From Flaviramulus multivorans (GTDB lineage Bacteria; Bacteroidota; Bacteroidia; Flavobacteriales; Flavobacteriaceae): a stretch of 64,000 nt of DNA. Positions 53,321 to 63,714 of the stretch are shown in pieces. Under the pieces are notes generated by a model. It was not told the DNA's origin. It ran no database searches and saw only the letters and a program-made list of their open reading frames with translations. The DNA lies in the NCBI RefSeq assembly GCF_021728415.1, contig NZ_JAKKDV010000003.1, positions 62,001 to 126,000 on the forward strand. Reading direction: 5' to 3'. Position 1 is the stretch's first letter; each line of letters begins with the position of its first letter. Made by a program: the position numbers and the translations under genes.

Positions 53321-54727
53321 TTATTTAACTTTTGAAATCTGTGCCATTAGTTCTGCTTCGGCACATAGTTTCCCATTTGCATAGGCATAACCTTGCATGT
53401 GGCAGATGCCTCTTCTAATAGGAGTAATTAACGAGCATTTAAATATTAAAGTATCTCCTGGCATCACTTTTTGTTTGAATTTTACATTGTCCATTTTCAT
53501 GAAAAATGTTAAGTAATTTTCAGGATCAGGTACTGTATTTAATACCAAAATTCCACCAGTTTGTGCCATAGCTTCCACAATTAAAACTCCTGGCATAACA
53601 GGAGCACCAGGAAAATGACCTTTGAAGAATTCTTCATTCATGGTCACATTCTTTGTTGCTATAACATCACTATCTGTAAGTTCAAATACCTTATCTATTA
53701 ACAAAAATGGTTGTCTATGAGGAAGCATCGCCATAATTTGTGTAATATCCATTAAAGGTTGTTGATTCAGATCTATATTAGGGACGTTATTACGTCTTTC
53801 GTTTTTTATAAGCTTTGATAGCTTTTTTGCAAACTGGGTATTCACAAAATGCCCGGGCTTGTTAGCGATAATTTTACCACGAATACGTGTACCTACAAGA
53901 GCTAAATCTCCTAAAACATCTAATAATTTATGTCTAGCAGCTTCGTTTGGATGATGCAAAGTTAAATTATCTAAAATGCCGTTTGGTTTTACGGCTATGG
54001 AATCTTTTTTAAAGGCAACCTTTAACTTTTCCATAGTTTTTGGCGATAAGGCTTTATCTACATAAACGATAGCATTATTTAAATCGCCTCCTTTTATTAA
54101 TCCGTGTTCCAAAAGCATTTCAATTTCATGCAAGAAACTGAATGTTCTTGCGTTTGAAATGTCATTTTTAAAATCTGAAATGTGATTTAAAGTGGCATTT
54201 TGAGTTCCCAGAACTTTAGTACCAAAATCAACCATCGTTGTTATTTGATACTCGTTTGATGGCATTACTAATATTTCACTTCCAGATTCTTCATCTACAT
54301 AAGAAACAATATCTGTTACCACAAATTCTTCTCTAAGAGCATCTTGTTCAACAATGCCAGCCTTTTCTAATGCTTCAACAAAAAACTTAGAAGACCCATC
54401 CATTATAGGTGGTTCAGAGGCATTCAGTTCTATTATTGCATTGTCTATATCCATACCTACCAAAGCTGCAAGTACATGCTCTGAAGTTTGAATAATCACA
54501 CCATTTTTTTCTAAACAAGTGCCTCGTTGTGTATTTGTAACGTAATTTGCATCTGCTTCAATAAGTGGTTCTCCTTCTAGATCAACACGTTTAAATGATA
54601 AACCAGAATTTGCAGGAGCTGGCTTAAAAACTAAAGTAACATCTTTTCCAGTATGTAACCCTACACCTGTTAATGAAACTTCAGATTTAATAGTTTTTTG
54701 CTTTATTTCGGTATTAACTATTCCCAT
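53321..54727 (-). CDS. lpxC: Fused UDP-3-O-acyl-GlcNAc deacetylase / 3-hydroxyacyl-ACP dehydratase
   Basis: A bifunctional protein common in Bacteroidota. Residues 1 to about 305 are LpxC, the zinc deacetylase committed to lipid A ('[17 protein letters not shown]', '[11 protein letters not shown]' with zinc His, '[12 protein letters not shown]', '[12 protein letters not shown]'). Residues about 315-468 are FabZ ('[19 protein letters not shown]', '[22 protein letters not shown]' in part). It overlaps lpxD by 14 bases, which ties their expression together. Confidence 0.96.
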   Translation of the reverse strand: MGIVNTEIKQKTIKSEVSLTGVGLHTGKDVTLVFKPAPANSGLSFKRVDLEGEPLIEADANYVTNTQRGTCLEKNGVIIQTSEHVLAALVGMDIDNAIIELNASEPPIMDGSSKFFVEALEKAGIVEQDALREEFVVTDIVSYVDEESGSEILVMPSNEYQITTMVDFGTKVLGTQNATLNHISDFKNDISNARTFSFLHEIEMLLEHGLIKGGDLNNAIVYVDKALSPKTMEKLKVAFKKDSIAVKPNGILDNLTLHHPNEAARHKLLDVLGDLALVGTRIRGKIIANKPGHFVNTQFAKKLSKLIKNERRNNVPNIDLNQQPLMDITQIMAMLPHRQPFLLIDKVFELTDSDVIATKNVTMNEEFFKGHFPGAPVMPGVLIVEAMAQTGGILVLNTVPDPENYLTFFMKMDNVKFKQKVMPGDTLIFKCSLITPIRRGICHMQGYAYANGKLCAEAELMAQISKVK

Positions 54728-55742
54728 TTATCTTTTTTTCTATATCGTTAATATCTTTTACAATTTTAGGCAAATTTTTAAAGTGTACGTAAGATTTATT
54801 ATAATCACCATACGACAATGCTGGAGAACCTTGCAGTACTTCATCATCTTTTACATTTCTTCCAATACCAGATTGCGCTTGAATTTTAACATTATTACCA
54901 ATTATAATATGCCCAACAATACCAACCTGCCCTCCTATTTGGCAATTTTCTCCTATTTTGGTTGAACCTGCAATACCAGTTTGAGCTGCTATTACTGTAT
55001 TTCTACCGATTTCAACATTATGTGCAATTTGAATTTGGTTATCTAATTTCACTCCTCTCCTTATGATGGTAGAACCTAGAGTTGCTCTATCTATAGTTGT
55101 GGCAGCGCCTATATCAACAAAATCTTCAAGGATAACATTTCCTGTTTGAGGTACTTTACTATATTCCCCATTTTCATTTGGTGTAAAACCAAAGCCATCT
55201 GCACCTATTATAGCACCCGAATTAATTACACAATACTTACCAATAATACATTCAGAGTATATTTTACTACCAGCAAATACAACTGTATTATCATCAATAG
55301 AAACATTATCGCCCAAATATACATTTGGGAATATCTTTACGTTGTCACCAATTTTAACATTTTCTCCAATATAAGAAAAGGCTCCGATGTAAACATCTTC
55401 TCCAAGTTTAGCACTATCTGATATGAATGAGGGTTGTTCAATTCCTGTTTTGTTAAGTTTTACCAGGTTATAATATTCTAGCAATTTCGAGAACGCTGCA
55501 TAGGCATCATCAACTTTAATTAAAGTGGTATCTAGGCTGTTTTCAGGAATGAATGTTTTATTAACAATAGTTATAGAAGCTTTTGTTGTATAAATATGAG
55601 GTGTATACTTTGGGTTTGCAAGAAATGTTAGTGACCCAGTTACACCTTCTTCAATTTTAGATAATTTAGAAACCTCTGTATCTAAATTACCCACAACATC
55701 ACCTTCTAAAATTTCTGCTATCTGTTGTGCTGTAAATTTCAC
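54714..55742 (-). CDS. lpxD: UDP-3-O-(3-hydroxyacyl)glucosamine N-acyltransferase
   Basis: LpxD adds the second acyl chain in lipid A synthesis. Seen: N-terminal domain '[22 protein letters not shown]', then hexapeptide repeats; active-site region '[37 protein letters not shown]' in part with the catalytic His, and a C-terminal helix '[14 protein letters not shown]'. Length 342 is normal. It starts the lpx part of the operon, downstream of the HD-domain gene. Confidence 0.95.
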   Translation of the reverse strand: MKFTAQQIAEILEGDVVGNLDTEVSKLSKIEEGVTGSLTFLANPKYTPHIYTTKASITIVNKTFIPENSLDTTLIKVDDAYAAFSKLLEYYNLVKLNKTGIEQPSFISDSAKLGEDVYIGAFSYIGENVKIGDNVKIFPNVYLGDNVSIDDNTVVFAGSKIYSECIIGKYCVINSGAIIGADGFGFTPNENGEYSKVPQTGNVILEDFVDIGAATTIDRATLGSTIIRRGVKLDNQIQIAHNVEIGRNTVIAAQTGIAGSTKIGENCQIGGQVGIVGHIIIGNNVKIQAQSGIGRNVKDDEVLQGSPALSYGDYNKSYVHFKNLPKIVKDINDIEKKINGNS

Positions 55743-55794
55743 ACTTTAAGGATAATTGTTAATAATATATTTTGGCAAAAATAGGAAAAATGTA

Positions 55795-57015
55795 CTAAAG
55801 TTTTTGCTTAGGATAGCATATATAATATTTAGTTACAGGTTTTGATAAAGCTTTAAGGTTTAAATGATCGGATGCCTTTGTAATATCTTGAATTTTTCCA
55901 CTCTTATGCAATATGTTTATTCGCTTCGTATTTAGTTGATAAGCTTGGTTTGAAATGCTCCCAGTAAAAACAAAATAGTTTGCTTCTTCTTTTGAAATAG
56001 AAAACCGAGTCATTAAACTTTCAGCATGTTTGGTTAAACTACTCTCGCTGATAGCTTTGTTTTTCACTTTAATTTTTAACAGGTTTCGATTGATTATCAT
56101 TTCGCTCAAATTACTTAATACAAAATCCTTATGATATTGCCAGTCTTTCATCGCGGATATAATATCGTAATCATCTAATTTAGAAAATACATCTAAAGTT
56201 TCACTATTAAAATTATCTATAGTTATTTTATTTTTCAAAAAGAATAGCAATGCATCACTTGCTTTTAGTTCTTCTCCTTTATCAAATAACTCTTTCGCAC
56301 GTTGCAAAACCCTAATTAGTAGTTGTTCAGCAACTAAACTTGTTTTATGTAAATATACTTGCCAATACATTAAGCGCCTTGCAATTATAAATTTCTCAAC
56401 GCTATAGATGCCTTTTTCTTCTATGACCAAATTATCATCCACTACATTAAGCATTGTTATCAAACGCTCACTATTAATATTGCCTTCAGCTACACCTGTA
56501 TAAAAACTATCACGCTTTAGGTAATCGGCTCTATCCATATCTAATTGTCCAGAAATTAGCTGACACATAAATATTCTTGGGTATTTTCCTTTAAATATAT
56601 CTATCGCAAGCGTTAAACTTCCGTTAAATTCTTCATTTAATCGCTCCATAAAAAGCAACGAAATATCCTCGTGAGATACATTATTTACAATGCTATGTTC
56701 CATGGCATGCGAGAATGGGCCATGACCAATATCATGTAATAAAATAGCAACATATAAACCAGTTTCTTCTTCTTTGGTTATCGTAACTCCTTTAAAACGA
56801 AGTACATTAACCGCTTGCTGCATCAAATACACGCAACCAATTGCATGATGAAATCTGGTGTGATGCGCCCCAGGATATACTAAATAAGACATTCCCATTT
56901 GAGAAATTCTTCGAAGGCGTTGGAAGTATTTATGCTGAATTAAATCGAAAATTAGCGAATTTGGAATAGTAATAAATCCGTAAATTGGGTCGTTTAATAT
57001 TTTAAGTTTGTTCAA
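55795..57015 (-). CDS. HD-domain phosphohydrolase
   Basis: A 406-residue protein of the HD superfamily similar to dGTPase-type hydrolases. Metal ligands: 'HTRFHHAIGCVYLM' (His), 'ILLHDIGHGPFSHAMEH' (HD pair) and 'QLDMDRADYLKRDS' (late Asp). The C-terminal half is helical. Substrates could be dNTPs or another nucleotide. It is divergent from porX and lies 52 bases upstream of lpxD, so it may be the first gene of the lipid A operon. Confidence 0.88.
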   Translation of the reverse strand: MNKLKILNDPIYGFITIPNSLIFDLIQHKYFQRLRRISQMGMSYLVYPGAHHTRFHHAIGCVYLMQQAVNVLRFKGVTITKEEETGLYVAILLHDIGHGPFSHAMEHSIVNNVSHEDISLLFMERLNEEFNGSLTLAIDIFKGKYPRIFMCQLISGQLDMDRADYLKRDSFYTGVAEGNINSERLITMLNVVDDNLVIEEKGIYSVEKFIIARRLMYWQVYLHKTSLVAEQLLIRVLQRAKELFDKGEELKASDALLFFLKNKITIDNFNSETLDVFSKLDDYDIISAMKDWQYHKDFVLSNLSEMIINRNLLKIKVKNKAISESSLTKHAESLMTRFSISKEEANYFVFTGSISNQAYQLNTKRINILHKSGKIQDITKASDHLNLKALSKPVTKYYICYPKQKL

Positions 57016-57054
57016 ACTTTAATTTTTTACAATAATATTTACAAATATAACTAT

Positions 57055-58608
57055 ATGTCTAAAATAAAAATACTTTGGGTTGATGATGAAATTGATTTAT
57101 TAAAACCGCATATTTTATTTCTTGAAAACAAAAATTATAAGGTCACAACCTGTAAAAGTGGTACCGAAGCAATCGATGCTTTGGATGATGAAAACTTTGA
57201 CATTGTATTTTTAGACGAGAATATGCCAGGACTTACAGGACTTGAAACATTAAATGAAATTAAGGAGAAGAAAGATAATTTGCCAGTGGTAATGATTACT
57301 AAGAGTGAAGAAGAATATATTATGGAAGAAGCCATTGGCAACAAAATTGCTGATTACCTGATTAAACCTGTAAACCCTAACCAAATTCTTTTAAGTTTAA
57401 AGAAAAACTTAGACCATTCTCGATTAGTTTCAGAAAAAACCACTTCAAATTACCAGCAAGAGTTTAGAAAAATTGCTATGGACTTATCTATGGTTAATAG
57501 TTATGAAGAATGGGTAAATCTATATCAAAAACTTATTTATTGGGAAATTCAATTAGAAGATATTGAAGATGCTAGCATGTTTGAAATTTTAGAATCGCAA
57601 AAAAATGAAGCTAATATTCAATTCGGAAAATTTATAGAGAAAAATTACGCAGACTGGTTTTTGCCCAATACGGATGCTCCTATTATGTCGCATACAGTAT
57701 TTAAAGAAAAAGTGGTACCAGAAATTAGTAAAGAGCAGCCAACCGTGTTAGTTGTAATAGATAATTTGCGATACGACCAATGGAAAGTTTTTGAGCCCAT
57801 AATAAACAACTATTATAAAAAGCAAAAGGAAGATGCCTTTTTCAGTATTCTACCTACTGCAACACAATATGCTAGAAATGCTATTTTTTCTGGATTAATG
57901 CCTAGCGATATGGAAAAATTGTTTCCCCAATATTGGAAAAATGACACAGATGATGGAGGTAAAAATTTGCACGAAGCTGATTTTTTAAGCACTCAAATGA
58001 AACGCTTAAGTTTAAATCATTTAAAATATGAATATCATAAAATCACTAATTTAAAAACAGGAAAAAAGTTAGCAGATAATTTTAAAGCTCTTAAAAACAA
58101 TGATTTAACCGTGATTGTTTACAACTTTGTAGATATGCTATCTCATTCAAAAACAGAAATGGAAGTTGTAAAGGAGTTAGCCTCAAATGATAAAGCTTAC
58201 AGGTCGTTAACACTAAGTTGGTTTAAAAATTCGCCACTTTTAGAAATGATACAGCAGGCTCAACAAATGGGATTCAAGTTAATTTTAACAACTGATCATG
58301 GAACAATTAATGTTAAAAACCCATCAAAAGTTATTGGTGATAGAGACACTAGTTTAAATCTGCGCTATAAAACAGGCAGAAGCTTAACGTATGAAGACAA
58401 AGATGTCTTAGCTAGCAAAGATCCCAAAGAGTTACATTTACCTTCAATTAACATGAGTAGTTCATACATTTTTGCAAAAAGTGATTTGTTTTTTGCATAC
58501 CCAAATAATTATAATCACTATGTAAGCTATTATAGAAACACCTATCAACATGGTGGTGTTTCACTTGAGGAAATGATTATTCCGTTTGTGGTATTTAATC
58601 CAAAATAA
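57055..58608 (+). CDS. porX: PorX-type response regulator with PglZ domain
   Basis: A two-domain regulator linked to the type IX secretion system. Residues 1-120 form a receiver: 'ILWVDDEIDLLKPH', phospho-acceptor Asp in 'DIVFLDENMPGLTG', and 'DYLIKPVNP' with the conserved Lys. Residues about 200-500 form a PglZ/alkaline-phosphatase-like domain: 'LVVIDNLRYDQWKVF', 'ILPTATQYARNAIFSGLMP' and 'LILTTDHGT'. Length 517 matches PorX. A PhoX-like protein with a T9SS tail is encoded at 25344. Confidence 0.92.
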   Translation: MSKIKILWVDDEIDLLKPHILFLENKNYKVTTCKSGTEAIDALDDENFDIVFLDENMPGLTGLETLNEIKEKKDNLPVVMITKSEEEYIMEEAIGNKIADYLIKPVNPNQILLSLKKNLDHSRLVSEKTTSNYQQEFRKIAMDLSMVNSYEEWVNLYQKLIYWEIQLEDIEDASMFEILESQKNEANIQFGKFIEKNYADWFLPNTDAPIMSHTVFKEKVVPEISKEQPTVLVVIDNLRYDQWKVFEPIINNYYKKQKEDAFFSILPTATQYARNAIFSGLMPSDMEKLFPQYWKNDTDDGGKNLHEADFLSTQMKRLSLNHLKYEYHKITNLKTGKKLADNFKALKNNDLTVIVYNFVDMLSHSKTEMEVVKELASNDKAYRSLTLSWFKNSPLLEMIQQAQQMGFKLILTTDHGTINVKNPSKVIGDRDTSLNLRYKTGRSLTYEDKDVLASKDPKELHLPSINMSSSYIFAKSDLFFAYPNNYNHYVSYYRNTYQHGGVSLEEMIIPFVVFNPK

Positions 58609-58700
58609 TCCATAAAGTGTTAAAAAATACCGACGAAATACACTTTTTGTTAGGTTTTATAAAATTTATTCATTAATATTGCATATAAATTTTAATAGTA

Positions 58701-59105
58701 TTGGAAATTTCTTATGATTTGAATCAAGTTGATGACGTTGCGATTCGGCTTATCAAAAATGTAAAAACTAAAACACTTTTGTTTAATGGTAATATGGGAG
58801 TTGGAAAAACAACCTTAATAAAAACACTAGTAAAGGTTTTAGGAAGTAATGATGAAGTAAGTAGTCCAACATTTTCAATAGTCAATGAATACGAATTGGG
58901 CGCTGAAAAAATTTATCATTTTGATTTATATCGAATTAAAGATATTGAAGAAACATATAATTTTGGAATTGAAGATTATTTAGATTCAGATAGTTGGAAG
59001 TTGATTGAATGGCCGGAAATAATTAAGCCTATTCTTAACGAAAATTTTGATGAAATCAATTTAAAATTAGGAAAAAAGAATCAAAGAATTGTCAAATTAA
59101 ATTAG
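58701..59105 (+). CDS. tsaE: tRNA threonylcarbamoyladenosine synthesis ATPase
   Basis: TsaE is the small P-loop ATPase needed for the t6A modification of ANN-reading tRNAs. Seen: 'FNGNMGVGKTTLIKTL' (Walker A), 'VSSPTFSIVNEYELG' and 'YHFDLYRIKD', then 'LIEWPEII', all standard. A TTG start is used; an in-frame TAA lies 13 bases upstream and no ATG is present. Length 134 is normal. Confidence 0.94.
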   Translation: MEISYDLNQVDDVAIRLIKNVKTKTLLFNGNMGVGKTTLIKTLVKVLGSNDEVSSPTFSIVNEYELGAEKIYHFDLYRIKDIEETYNFGIEDYLDSDSWKLIEWPEIIKPILNENFDEINLKLGKKNQRIVKLN

Positions 59106-59263
59106 AAATATTAACCCTAAATTAACCAGTTTATAAGCAAAAAATAACTTTAAAATCTTCGAATATTGAAGTTTTACGGGAAACCCACAGCAGAAATTTT
59201 AAAAAAGTTTGGTTTTAACATAATTTTAACATTTCAACAAAAACTTCAAGATACTCTTTAGTT

Positions 59264-59271
59264 TAAGTTTG
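59264..59271 (+). promoter_or_regulatory. Candidate -7 box upstream of the small overlapping genes
   Basis: TAAGTTTG fits TAnnTTTG. No TTTG is found nineteen bases upstream, so support is limited. The ATG of the small gene is 30 bases downstream. Confidence 0.35.
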
Positions 59272-59300
59272 GGTAATTAATTAATTAAATCCCTTACAAA

Positions 59301-59444
59301 ATGAAAACAAAAAAGTATGTAATTGCAATTGCGATTTTCGGAGGTATGTTGTTTTTGGCTTCAGCTGCAAACCAATATAACTTAGATGGAGAGCAAACAG
59401 CTAAAATCGAAAAGGACAGAATCAAGGTTCCAACACACGGATAA
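59301..59444 (+). CDS. Small exported or membrane protein, 47 residues
   Basis: A short frame starting 'MKTKKYVIAIAIFGGMLFLA' and ending 'RIKVPTHG'. The N-terminus is a signal peptide or membrane helix with a possible cleavage after 'ASAA'; the tail is polar and charged. Its last 59 bases overlap the first codons of the next gene in another frame. Good start context, a candidate promoter and the signal-like N-terminus support it; I cannot test conservation here. Confidence 0.65.
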   Translation: MKTKKYVIAIAIFGGMLFLASAANQYNLDGEQTAKIEKDRIKVPTHG

Positions 59445-59928
59445 GAAAAGCTTGATTATAGGGAGTATTGTTGCTACTTTTATAGCATCGACTCCTTATT
59501 TATTTTACTTATATGAAGGTGTTCCAGATGTTAAAGTTTGGAACACCTTTTTTGGTACTTTTAATAGTCAATATTACGAAAGTGTGTTTGTTTTAGCATG
59601 GACACTTACAGGCAAAATAATTCCTTTGTTCCTACTATTTATCTGGTTTTTTACCTGTAGGCATTGGTGGTATCATGTTCTACTGATACCTATTTCTATG
59701 TATGTTTACCAGATATTCACTACCCTTAATGAAGATTTCTCATTTGTTGATTCTAATCAGTTAATATATTTAATACCAATAATGGCTGTAATAATTCCTT
59801 CAATATATTTAATCAGAGCTAGAATTTTTAATAAAATAAATGAGGTAAATAAGTCGCTTGAAGAATTGGAAGATGAATTTAAGTTATCACCAAAAACTTT
59901 TTGGGGTAAAATAAAGCAATATTTTTAA
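59386..59928 (+). CDS. Three- or four-helix membrane protein, flavobacterial
   Basis: A 180-residue membrane protein. A basic head ('KSKRTESRFQHTDKKS') precedes helix 1 at about residues 22-42; further helices are near 68-90, 94-112 and 124-143. 'IWFFTCRHWWYHVLLIPISMY' is a striking, aromatic- and His-rich stretch that I recall from flavobacterial proteins of unknown function. The tail 'VNKSLEELEDEFKLSP' may be a coiled coil. The ATG at 59386 lies inside the previous small gene; a TTG at about 59452 is a possible alternative start. It converges with the TonB receptor gene, overlapping four bases. Confidence 0.72.
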   Translation: MESKQLKSKRTESRFQHTDKKSLIIGSIVATFIASTPYLFYLYEGVPDVKVWNTFFGTFNSQYYESVFVLAWTLTGKIIPLFLLFIWFFTCRHWWYHVLLIPISMYVYQIFTTLNEDFSFVDSNQLIYLIPIMAVIIPSIYLIRARIFNKINEVNKSLEELEDEFKLSPKTFWGKIKQYF

Positions 59929-62348
59929 TTGTTACCTAATCTATCTCTTTCTATCAGGTCTATATCCTTTTTATTGGAATCTAATCTGAAATTACCGAAT
60001 TTGTAGTTGAAACCGATGGTAAATAGTCTGTTTTCAAATCTGTAGTTTACCAAAATATCTTGGTTTAGATATTTAGTTGTTCTATTAAAGTTTTGGGTAT
60101 TAAAAATATCTATTACTCCCATACTTAAGGACGCTCTATTCTTCCAAAATGTTTTCCTCAAATTAACATCAAATCCAAACCTATCACTGGCTATTGAAAC
60201 GCCTTCAGCCAAAGGTGATATATATAGAAATGACACATCGGCAGTTAAGCTTTTGTCTTTAAGGAAAGAAAAATAATTAACCATTTGTGCATATACAGAC
60301 CATTTATCAATATTTTCAATTTCATTATTACTTTGCAGAGCAAAAAACTGATTATCGTAATAAAAGATAGATGATAATGCATAAATACTCCAATTATTGG
60401 TTAATGATGTGTATGTTGTAAAATCAAAACCATAAGAAATACTTCTGTTAATGTTGGTATTGATATATTTAATAATATTTTCGTCATTATCTTGAAAGCC
60501 TATTTCTAATGCTGGATTTTTTTCGTATCTGTAATACAATTCAAAGGTATACGTGTTATTAAGTGTATAACCTAAAGTAAACACATCATCTAATTGTGGT
60601 TTCAAGTTTGGGTCACCTGTTATAAAAGTATTGTCGTTCAAAAAGTATCTAAACGGATTTAATTGACTGTATCTTGGGCGATGAATACGTTTATTATAAT
60701 TAAAATAAACCTCATTGTTTTCGTTAATTCTACTCAATAAATAAAATGAAGGAAAAACTTTTAAGTAATTATTATCATTGACTTGATTCGTTGATATTGA
60801 ATTACCTTTTATGTCTGTATATTCAGTTCTTAATCCTAATTTTAAACTCCATGCATCCCAATCTTTAGAAAAACTTGTGTAAACGGCGTAATTCATTTCA
60901 TCATAGAAAAAAGTATCCGAGTTTTGTAAATCTTCCTCTTTTACTCCATTATTAAAAGTGAATTGATTTAAAATACTTTTAGAATTAATATTAGATACTT
61001 TTACACCAGCTTCAAATTGTGAAGACTTATTTACTGGTAATTCATAATCCATTTGACCCGTATATAGCCTTATATCTTGACTTGTAAAGGTTTGAAATCT
61101 GTTACTTCTAATTAAAGATTCATCTGGAAAACGGTAATCGGTATCTACATTTTGAAAGTTTGAAAAATCATAATACGTATGATGCAAACTTGTAGAAAGT
61201 TTTTCACCAGGTCTATTAAATTTATGAATATAATCTAAAGTAAACGCTAAGTTAAATGTTTCATCTACGGCTTTGTTTGTAGTTGTAAAGGTTGAGTCTA
61301 GAACTTGGTTGGAGTTAAAAACTTCCGTTATTGAATTTATATTAGTTCTAGTGCCTTCCCTTGGAGATATTAACATATTGGTGGAAAACCCGAAACTATT
61401 ATTCTTATCTATTTCATAGTCTATGTTAGCATTTATATTTTGGTTTTCGGACTGTCTAACTCTTTTATAATCTGTTTCCCAACTTGTTGAAATTTGATTA
61501 TTGTCCATAAAATTTATAAACTCATCATTATTTCGGTAATCTTTTCTTGGGCTAATACTATAATTTAAATAGGTATTTAATTTCTTTGTTTTGAAAAAAT
61601 GACTAGTGCCAAATGAATATTTTGGAAACTCAAAGCCTTGTCTATAATTACCAAATATACTACCGTTGTAGCCAGTAGCTATGCTCTTTGTTGTAATAAT
61701 ATTAAGTACAGCTCCTCCTTCAGCTTCATATTTTGCAGGAGGATTTGTAATTACTTCAACAGACTTAATATTGCTAGCTGGTGTGCTTTCCAAAAGTTGT
61801 GCCACTTCACTTGAAGATAAATGAACCCTTCTATCGTTTATATAAACTGTTGGAGTAGATTGTTTTATAGTAATAGCTCCATCATAAACCAAAACACCTG
61901 GTGTGTGTTTTAATACATCTAATACATTATTATTTGATAGTGTAGAATTCTCCACATTAAAAACCACCCTATCAACCAGCCTTTTTACAGTTGGTCTTTT
62001 AGCGACTATTGATACACCTTCTAGTTCTTCCAATGCTTCTTTAAGGACTATAGTTCCTAAGTTAATGTCATTAGAAAGTTCTACGTCAATAGTATATTCA
62101 TTAAATCCTAAAAAACTAATTTTTAATGTATACTTCCCTGCCTTAACGTTATTCAAAATAAATGCTCCTAAATCATCTGTTGTAGTTCCAATTAGAGGAG
62201 ATGAGTCCTCCTTATTTAGTAGTACAACATTGGCAAATTCGATTGGTAAATTGGTTTCGTCTTTTAAATCTCCAACAATGTTGTATTCTTGCGAAAAGCT
62301 TAGAAAAGAAAATAAGAGTAAAAAAAGAGGTGTTATTTTTTTTATCAT
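59925..62348 (-). CDS. TonB-dependent receptor-like outer membrane protein
   Basis: An outer-membrane beta-barrel protein of about 807 residues, with start at the ATG 62346-62348, just before the signal peptide 'MIKKITPLFLLLFSFLSFSQ'. A CarboxypepD_reg-like domain (about 20-100, 'GDLKDETNLPIEFANVVLLNKE') is followed by a plug ('NNVLDVLKHTPGVLVYDGAITI' in part, 'SVEVITNPPAKYEAEGGAVLNI' in part) and a barrel with many aromatic strand ends. It belongs to the outer membrane beta-barrel family without a known substrate. No SusD partner is next to it. Confidence 0.88.
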   Translation of the reverse strand: MIKKITPLFLLLFSFLSFSQEYNIVGDLKDETNLPIEFANVVLLNKEDSSPLIGTTTDDLGAFILNNVKAGKYTLKISFLGFNEYTIDVELSNDINLGTIVLKEALEELEGVSIVAKRPTVKRLVDRVVFNVENSTLSNNNVLDVLKHTPGVLVYDGAITIKQSTPTVYINDRRVHLSSSEVAQLLESTPASNIKSVEVITNPPAKYEAEGGAVLNIITTKSIATGYNGSIFGNYRQGFEFPKYSFGTSHFFKTKKLNTYLNYSISPRKDYRNNDEFINFMDNNQISTSWETDYKRVRQSENQNINANIDYEIDKNNSFGFSTNMLISPREGTRTNINSITEVFNSNQVLDSTFTTTNKAVDETFNLAFTLDYIHKFNRPGEKLSTSLHHTYYDFSNFQNVDTDYRFPDESLIRSNRFQTFTSQDIRLYTGQMDYELPVNKSSQFEAGVKVSNINSKSILNQFTFNNGVKEEDLQNSDTFFYDEMNYAVYTSFSKDWDAWSLKLGLRTEYTDIKGNSISTNQVNDNNYLKVFPSFYLLSRINENNEVYFNYNKRIHRPRYSQLNPFRYFLNDNTFITGDPNLKPQLDDVFTLGYTLNNTYTFELYYRYEKNPALEIGFQDNDENIIKYINTNINRSISYGFDFTTYTSLTNNWSIYALSSIFYYDNQFFALQSNNEIENIDKWSVYAQMVNYFSFLKDKSLTADVSFLYISPLAEGVSIASDRFGFDVNLRKTFWKNRASLSMGVIDIFNTQNFNRTTKYLNQDILVNYRFENRLFTIGFNYKFGNFRLDSNKKDIDLIERDRLGNN

Positions 62349-62478
62349 AAATTGATTTAAACTGCAAACTAATAATAAATAAATTGCTCGCAATGGATAG
62401 CTAAAATAATTATTTTTTTACTTTCTATTATGATTAGAAAATTTATTTGTAATTTGATTTTTATTAATTGCACTAACC

Positions 62479-63678
62479 ATGACAAAACCGCTTTCACCTT
62501 TTACTAAGCAGCAACTTTTACCACAAGAAGAAACCTTGGAAATTTTTAAGAAAAAAGGCGAATTGTTTATAGGTATTCCAAAAGAAACGGCGTTTCAAGA
62601 AAAGCGCGTTTGCCTTACTCCTGATGCTGTTTATGCACTTGTAAATAATGGGCATAGGGTTTTATTAGAGTCTGGAGCAGGTGATGGAGCAAATTTTAGC
62701 GATAAAGATTATAGTGAAGCCGGAGCTGAAATATCTAAAGATACGGCCAAAGTTTTTGCTTGCCCCATGATTCTTAAAGTTGAACCGCCAAGTTTAGAGC
62801 AAATTAAACTTATAAACCCACAAACGATACTTATTTCTGCACTTCAAATTAAAACACAAACAAAAAAGTATTTTGAAGCCTTAGCTTCTAAACGCATTAC
62901 AGCACTTGCTTTTGAGTTTATTAGAGATACCGACGGAACTTATCCTGCAGTTAAATCTTTAAGTGAAATTGCTGGTACAGCCTCTGTTTTAATTGCATCA
63001 GAATTGCTTTCTGACACCAAAAACGGAAACGGACTAATGTTTGGAAACATTAGCGGTGTTCCTCCTTTAGAGGTCGTTATTTTAGGTGCTGGCACCGTTG
63101 GTGAATTTGCTGCTAGAAGTGCCATTGGGTTGGGTGCAAACGTAAAAGTCTTTGATAATTCTATTACTAAACTAAGACGCATACAAGTACATTTGGGTCG
63201 TACTCTTTTTACATCTACTATTCAACCCAAAAATTTAAATAAAGCTCTAAAGCGGTGCGATGTTGTTATTGGTGCTGTTAGAGGTTTGAATAGATCTCCC
63301 ATTGTTGTATCAGAAACTATGGTAGAATCAATGAAAAAAGGCGCTATAATTATTGATGTAAGTATTGATATGGGAGGTTGTTTTGAAACTAGCGAAGTAA
63401 CCACACATAAACAACCAACTTACATTAAGCATAATGTATTGCATTATTGTGTTCCTAATATTCCCGCAAGATATCCTAGAACTTCGTCGGTTTCAATAAG
63501 TAATATTTTTACCCCTTATTTATTAAAGATAGCCGAGGATGGCGGAATAGAAAATTCTTTAAGATTTGATAGAGGTTTAAAAAATGGATTGTATTTTTAC
63601 CACGGAATTTTAACGAGTAAATCTGTTGCCGAATGGTTTGATTTAAAATATAGCGACGTTAATTTGCTAATTTTTTAA
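62479..63678 (+). CDS. ald: Alanine dehydrogenase
   Basis: A 399-residue NAD-dependent alanine dehydrogenase. Seen: 'IGIPKETAFQEKRVCLTPDAV' in part for the N-terminal domain, 'VVILGAGTVGEFAARSAIGLGANVKVFD' in part for NAD, 'GAVRGLNRSPIVVS', 'IIDVSIDMGGCFETS' and 'VPNIPARYPRTSS'. These proteins share fold with transhydrogenase alpha subunits, but the length and C-terminus fit alanine dehydrogenase of Bacteroidota. It interconverts alanine and pyruvate plus ammonia. Confidence 0.9.
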   Translation: MTKPLSPFTKQQLLPQEETLEIFKKKGELFIGIPKETAFQEKRVCLTPDAVYALVNNGHRVLLESGAGDGANFSDKDYSEAGAEISKDTAKVFACPMILKVEPPSLEQIKLINPQTILISALQIKTQTKKYFEALASKRITALAFEFIRDTDGTYPAVKSLSEIAGTASVLIASELLSDTKNGNGLMFGNISGVPPLEVVILGAGTVGEFAARSAIGLGANVKVFDNSITKLRRIQVHLGRTLFTSTIQPKNLNKALKRCDVVIGAVRGLNRSPIVVSETMVESMKKGAIIIDVSIDMGGCFETSEVTTHKQPTYIKHNVLHYCVPNIPARYPRTSSVSISNIFTPYLLKIAEDGGIENSLRFDRGLKNGLYFYHGILTSKSVAEWFDLKYSDVNLLIF

Positions 63679-63714
63679 TTGAACTAGCTTCAAATCGTGT
63701 TCTAAACCTATAAA

